A stretch of DNA of 24,502 nucleotides from Auxenochlorella pyrenoidosa (taxonomy: Eukaryota > Chlorophyta > Trebouxiophyceae > Chlorellales > Chlorellaceae): contig KQ482042.1 of the NCBI GenBank assembly GCA_001430745.1, positions 1,036,811 through 1,061,312 of the forward strand, given 5' to 3'. Of the stretch, positions 19,793 through 24,502 are shown one piece after another. Within the stretch, counting starts at the first letter, position 1; the number at the start of each line of letters is the position of its first letter. Below the pieces are notes generated by a model, which saw nothing but the letters and a program-made list of their open reading frames with translations, was not told the DNA's origin and made no database searches. A program made the position numbers and the translations under genes.

Positions 19793-22700
19793 ATGGCGCA
19801 GACCAGGGTTCCGCGGGAGGCCGGAGTGCCCAACCTGCCCGGCTTCAGCGTAGCCCTGCCGGTTGCCGGTGAGGCAATAGATTGAGGGCGGTCTCTCCGA
19901 AGCAGACCCACCGTCGCAAGGAGCTGGCTAACGGCGGGCGCGCCTCAGCCCGCCTGCGCTCGAAATTTCATCGCCAATGCCCCGGTCGGACGCGCAAATT
20001 TGCTGCCGAGGGCCCGCAGCGCCGTCCTGAACGGGGCTGCCCTCCGCCAACCGCCGCCTGCGCCTCTGCACCCCATTCGCGACCCCCCCTCACCCCCTGG
20101 CTTGCATGCCATCCCCCATATGCCCACAGCGGGAGGATACAGCAAGAAGCAGACACTCCAGTTCAAGAACGGCTATGCCGTTCCGGTGCCGCTGGACCAG
20201 CCGGCCGCTCCAGCAGCGGGCGCACTGCAGGAGCAGTTTGCCGACATGTGGACCGTCCCCGCCGCGCCTGCGCCTGCGCCTGGTGCAGCAGCCACCACCT
20301 TTGCGCCCAAGTATGTGCAGTTTGATAAGAAGGTGAGGCCCTGGCACCCTGGCTTGGGCCACCATGCGGGTTGATCAAATGCACAAGTGTGTTGGGCAGC
20401 GCAGAGCCGACCAACTCTCGCTCGCTGCCGTGTCTCGGCCTCCTGCCCCACAGGTGCTGCGCTACTTTGGTTGGTTTGGCGAGCCAGTGCCCGACAGCCC
20501 ATTGGAGGCGTGGCGCGCGCGCAAAGTGTGCCTGCTGGTCAGTGAGGGGCGGCGCAAGCAGGGCTGCAGGGGCACGCCACCGTCCTCGCTGTGTTGGTCA
20601 GCGCAATAGAGGCATTCAAACCCCCTGCTGCCTGCCCTTCATGGCCCCACCAACCCACATGCCGCCCCCACAGGTGTACCTTGAGGACGACACCATGCAG
20701 GTCACCGAGCCGGCGGAGCCCAACTCGGGCCTGCAGCAGGTGCGGGTGGGGCGCAGCGCATACCGCTCGCGCCGCGCCTCTCAAGGTCGGCTGGCGCCGC
20801 AGCAGAGGGCAGGGCCGCCTCCATGGAGACGCAGCTTCTTCCACTTGCTGTGCCTGAACGCGCAATACACGCATGGGCTGCCTGCAGGGCACGCTGGTGC
20901 GACGCCACAAGCTGCCCAAGGAGGGCGGCGGCGTGCTGGGCGTGGGCGACCTCGCCGTGGGCGGCAGCGTCAGGGTGTACGGGCGGTGAGGCCGGCTGGC
21001 ACTGGGGCTGGGAAATTTTGGTAGACCTGAACGATTGTCAGGCGGAGGCTCAACAGCGGCTCCGTGACCATGCCTGTGCTGGAGCTGCCACTACCCTTGT
21101 GCGCCCTCATTAGGCACACATCTGTTGCCCCTGCCTGTACAGCGAGGTGCACATCGTGGATGCCGACACCTTCACGCGCGAGTTCTGTGCTGGGCAAGGC
21201 ATCAACCTGGCGCCCGCGCAGGCCTACCCGGAGCAGCCCATCGCGCAGGCCATCGCCGCCAAGTCCAAGCCCTCGGGTGAGTGCTGCTGGTGTGCGCAGG
21301 GCTGGGTGACCGATGCCAGCACTTGTGACTGGCAGCTGGATGTCCAGCTGCCATCACCTTGCATGCCCTCGCTGCCACTGCCCATCAGACACCGCTGCCG
21401 TAAGATCGGCACATTCCACCCCGGCGGTGCCTGCCATGCTGCAGGGCTGAGCCGCGCCGACCCCGACTCGCCCTCCAAGTACGCCGAGGCGCTGCTGGGC
21501 CGCGAGTTTAACAGCAAGAGCCTGCAGCAGTTCCTGCAGCACGGCGGCGAGGTGCTGCGCTTCTGGATGGCCTGGGACGACCGCGCCGCGCAGTACGGCG
21601 ACCGCCACCTGCTCAAGCTGCACTACTTTGTGGCCGACTCCACGGTGGGGGCCACGCGCGGGGGCTGCGCCGCCCTTGCGCGCTGCCCACCCCCTCCGAC
21701 CCCCGCTGCCCGCGCACTCTTGATACTTGCCTTGGCCGCGGTATCCGCCTCCAAATGCCACAAACAGACTGCCCCCAGCCAGCCTGCCCGTCTCCCACCA
21801 TGGCCCCCTCCTGATGTCAACAGGCCGAGATGATGGAGATCCAGGAGCCCAACAGCGGCCGCACCGGCTTCCCCACCTTCCTGAAAAGAGGCCCGCTGCC
21901 CAAGGCGGCGCCCGCTGCAGCCGGAGGCGCAGCGCTCCCCGGCCAGGCGCGCCTCACGCCCGAGCTGTGCTATGCGCCTGCAGACCTCAGGATTGGAGCC
22001 ACCGTCACCATCCTGGGCCGCCAGTTCCTCATCTACGACTGCGACGCCGCCACGCGCCAGTGGTACACCGTGCGCAGCCCTGGGCGGGGACAGGCAGGGG
22101 TGGCTCAGTGCAAGCGTTGGGCTCGAATGGGCACCTGGGCGGGGGAGCGAGACAACCCTGAGGCGGGCAACGGCAAGGGGCAGGCGGGTCGTAGGTTGAG
22201 CGGATGCATTTGACCACCAACTTGCTAGTGCAGCCAGCTCGCCACTTGGCCCTGGCTGAAGAAAGCACTGCGCCTGCGGTTCCGCTGTTCCTTGCAGGAG
22301 CGTCTGGGCTTCTCGCCGGAGCAGCTGGCCCCCATCGACATCAGCGAGCCAGCGCCGCAGCGCCTTGCACCCGCGCTGCCGCCACACACCGGCGTCGGCT
22401 CCCCCGAGGACAGCCTGCAGAACTGCCTGAGGCTGGTGCCCAAGCCACCCAAGAAGGACCAGTTCCGCTGGCAGTCGCTGGTGGGTGCTGGCACAGGCTG
22501 AGAGGAGGGGTTGTGGGTGTGATAAGGGGGGGCGGGGGAGGGAGAAGGCTCGCGGATGAGCCAGCCACGCTGTTCTTCTTGGGAGCAGGTTGCACTTTGC
22601 CCGAGGGGAGGAGCAGCGTTTGGCGCCATTGCAGGCCCGATGTTGCTTCATTGAAGCAGCTGTGTGTGCGTGTGCCTGCTTGCGCGCAGGACAAGATTGT

Positions 22701-23276
22701 GCTGCGGTACGAGGCGGTGCTCGAGCCGGCGGCACAGGGCGGCTCGGCGCGCCTGATCGCCATTGATCGCGAACGCAAGTTCGTGGTCAGCTTCTTCCTG
22801 GCTGACCAGACGCTGGCGGTGTTTGAGCCTCCGCGGCCCAACAGGTGCAGAGTCGCGGGAAAGGGCCCTACACAGAGGAGGGCGGATCAGCAGACATACC
22901 GCATTGCGCAGGGTGGGTGCCGCCTGCCCTGCCGACTCCCAACCTCCTGCTTGCTCTTCTATCCTGCAGCGGCATCACTGGCGGCAAGTTCCTGGAGCGC
23001 GGCAAGGTGTACAAGCACGGGAACAAGCTGGTGAGGGCGGCGCGTGTTTGCCTTCCGACATTGCTGGGTGCGTTGGACCTGGGGTGCACTGTGCAGCCCA
23101 GAACCCTCACAAGCTCCCCCCCCGCCCCTTTCCCCCACCCTCTCCAGGCGTGGTACACCGAGGAGGACTTGCATGTGGGGGCGGTGCTCGACCTGCACGG
23201 CCGCCGCTTCCGCCTCACCATGGCCGACGCCTTCACGGAGCAGTACCACGACAGCAAGAGGGGCGCGGCGCAGTGA
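19793..23276 (+). CDS. RIB72: three-DM10-domain protein of the RIB72/EFHC1 family
   Basis: Family members are microtubule inner proteins of flagellar doublets. Twelve exons: 19793-19868, 20130-20332, 20454-20537, 20674-20739, 20888-20985, 21143-21276, 21445-21644, 21824-22069, 22298-22480, 22690-22844, 22970-23030 and 23148-23276. All phases agree, giving 544 residues. The N-terminus matches the family (NLPGFSV, then KKQTLQFKNGYAV). DM10-1 (about 94-200) has VLRYFGWFGE, VYLEDDTMQVTEP, NSGLQQGTLVRRH and EVHIVDADTFTREF. DM10-2 (about 255-370) has EVLRFWMAWDDR, EIQEPNSGRTGFPTFLKRG and GRQFLIYDCD. DM10-3 (about 431-540) has IVLRYEAVLE, FFLADQTLAVFEPPRPNS and GGKFLERGKVY. Relatives of about 640 residues add EF-hands at the C-terminus. 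Here a stop follows DM10-3 directly (EQYHDSKRGAAQ), so the EF-hands are missing. The assignment to this family rests on three DM10 domains in one chain. Confidence 0.93.
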
Positions 23277-23979
23277 GGGGCCTCTAACACGCTGCGGCTG
23301 TGGATGACCGTCAGTTTACAGGTGCAGAGGCGCTAGGGTACGACATGAAAAGGAGCTTGCCGCTGAAGCTCTGATTTCGGGTGGGGGCATGTGTAGGAAG
23401 CAACATGGACGCAACCAGACACCAAAGAGAGGGGCAAAATAGATTCAAAAGGCACTTGTTGGCTGGCTGGCAAAAGATGTGGGAGAGCCTAGGAGCGAGA
23501 AGCTGGGAGAGGACAAGACACTGCACGTGCCACAAGTGGCTGTTCCAGGGCGCTCACTGTACAGGAGCATGGCGTTCAGGCAGAGGAGGTGATTGGGGGA
23601 CAGATTCGGCAGGAATAGGGCAAGAAGCAGGGTTCGTGCAAGAGGAGGACAAGAAGAAAACAGGCGGTCAAAAAGACGGGCAAGGGACGGGCACGGCATT
23701 GCGGTTGCAGAGGGTCCGCGCCTGGCGGCGGCGGGCGGGGCTATGAAGTCATGCTTCTCGGCTTTGTATGGTCATTAGGGGGGCGGCATAATGCGGGGCA
23801 TGTCACATGGTACAAAGGGTCTGGCGCTGGCCCCAGACTTGTTGAGGCTCCTGGTTTTGTGGTGCTACAAAGGGTGCAGCAACCAATGTTGCCGCCACAT
23901 GGGAGCACTGTGTGATCGGCACCCTCACCCTTGCATGCCCGGCGGTGGCAGCCGGGGGAAGTACAGGTGGGTGGGTGCA
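23277..23979. other. convergent intergenic region (3' UTRs), no gene seen
   Basis: This stretch separates the DM10-protein stop from the stop of the minus-strand gene at the right edge. It is A/G-rich on the plus strand with only short open frames of no recognisable family, so it reads as facing 3' UTRs. Confidence 0.45.
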
Positions 23980-24502
23980 TCAGGCACTGGGGGGGCGCAA
24001 GTGCTGCGCCGCCAGCTGCTCCTCCACAGCCTGTGCAAAAGCAAGGGGACGGAGCACCAGTGAGTATAATTGCACACATCGAACATGAAGCATCAAGGCC
24101 AGGACGTGGCTGGCACAGCATGTTGCCTGCCAGTGCGCTGACCTGCCCTTCATGCAGCCTGCACTTGAGCCAACACGGACATTGACTGCTCAACACCCAA
24201 ACGCGGGCTACGGCATACAGACGGGCAGGTGGCAGCGCTCCTGCAGCCCCCCACCTGCATCTGCTGGCTGTGCTGCTCCGTCTCCGTCCTGCCGCTCTCG
24301 CCCATCTCCTCATCAGAGCCCTGCCGGCTCCTCTGACCCCGCCGGTCCGCCCTCTGCTTCTCGGCCTGCAGAGGAGAAGGAAGCAGGCGCTGGCTGAGCA
24401 CTGGCCGCAGAGGCTGCGTCGCAAGGACACAGCCCCACTCCAAGCTGCACGGTTGCTGCTGCCGGCTGGTCAGCCAGCCGCTGCGCGGGCCGGAAAGCGA
24501 TG
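23980..24502 (-). CDS. 3' end of an unidentified Gln/Glu-rich protein (5' part off window)
   Basis: Two exons are reasonably supported: 24365-24255 and 24030-23980, phase 0, with CTGCAG and GCACAG acceptors and a GTGGGG donor. Their product is charged and probably helical: AEKQRADRRGQRSRQG, then SDEEMGESGRTETEQHSQQM, then AVEEQLAAQHLRPPSA and stop. A further upstream exon, 24501-24451 (IAFRPAQRLADQPAAAT before GTGCAG), fits the same phase but is weaker. Nothing visible identifies a family. The composition suggests a coiled-coil or disordered C-terminal tail. Confidence 0.5.

Noticed and set aside
1..24502. Mobile elements, CRISPR arrays, viral insertions or a defence-type gene cluster
   Set aside because: No transposase, reverse transcriptase, long terminal or inverted repeats, or regularly spaced repeats were seen. 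The genes are ordinary intron-rich nuclear genes.

Overview
The window looks like nuclear DNA of a green alga. It is very GC-rich, its genes are cut into many small exons by short introns (mostly 100-300 bp, GT-AG with a few GC-AG), it carries CAG/CTG and C-rich low-complexity tracts, and its proteins have plant/algal character (serine decarboxylase, plastid/mitochondrial-type enzymes). A coccoid trebouxiophyte of the Chlorella type is my best guess, but this is inference from style and not from a marker gene. All coding calls were built by hand: exons were joined only where splice sites, phase and family similarity agreed.

Layout, left to right. (1) 1-2064, minus: the N-terminal part of a Gln-rich protein with a UBZ4-like zinc finger and a SAM domain. 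It runs off the left edge and is possibly a SNM1/DCLRE1-type DNA repair nuclease. (2) 2287-5153, plus: a large Ala/Gln/Ser-rich protein of unknown function with a C-terminal membrane segment. (3) 5028-7188, plus: a ribonuclease III with dsRNA-binding domain. Its first exon overlaps the last exon of gene 2 and the splice phases allow one fused protein. (4) 8100-8806, minus: a three-exon gene for a 90-residue protein I do not recognise. (5) 10103-14794, plus: a complete 12-exon serine decarboxylase; a 741-base assembly gap lies in one of its introns. (6) 15913-17820, minus: a seven-exon DUF3700/aluminium-induced-type protein with a class II glutamine-amidotransferase fold. (7) 17973-19273, plus: mitochondrial glycine cleavage H-protein, divergent from gene 6 across 152 bp. 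(8) 19793-23276, plus: a 12-exon protein with three DM10 domains of the RIB72/EFHC1 family, an axonemal microtubule protein. (9) 23980 to the right edge, minus: the 3' end of an unidentified Gln/Glu-rich protein.

How they relate. These are independent eukaryotic genes, not an operon. The only visible pathway link is that the H-protein (glycine/serine interconversion) and serine decarboxylase (serine to ethanolamine) share a metabolite. The most interesting points are the possible membrane-anchored RNase III fusion, a flagellar-type DM10 protein lacking EF-hands in what may be a non-flagellate alga, and the UBZ-polyQ-SAM protein. I found no mobile element, CRISPR array, rRNA or tRNA.
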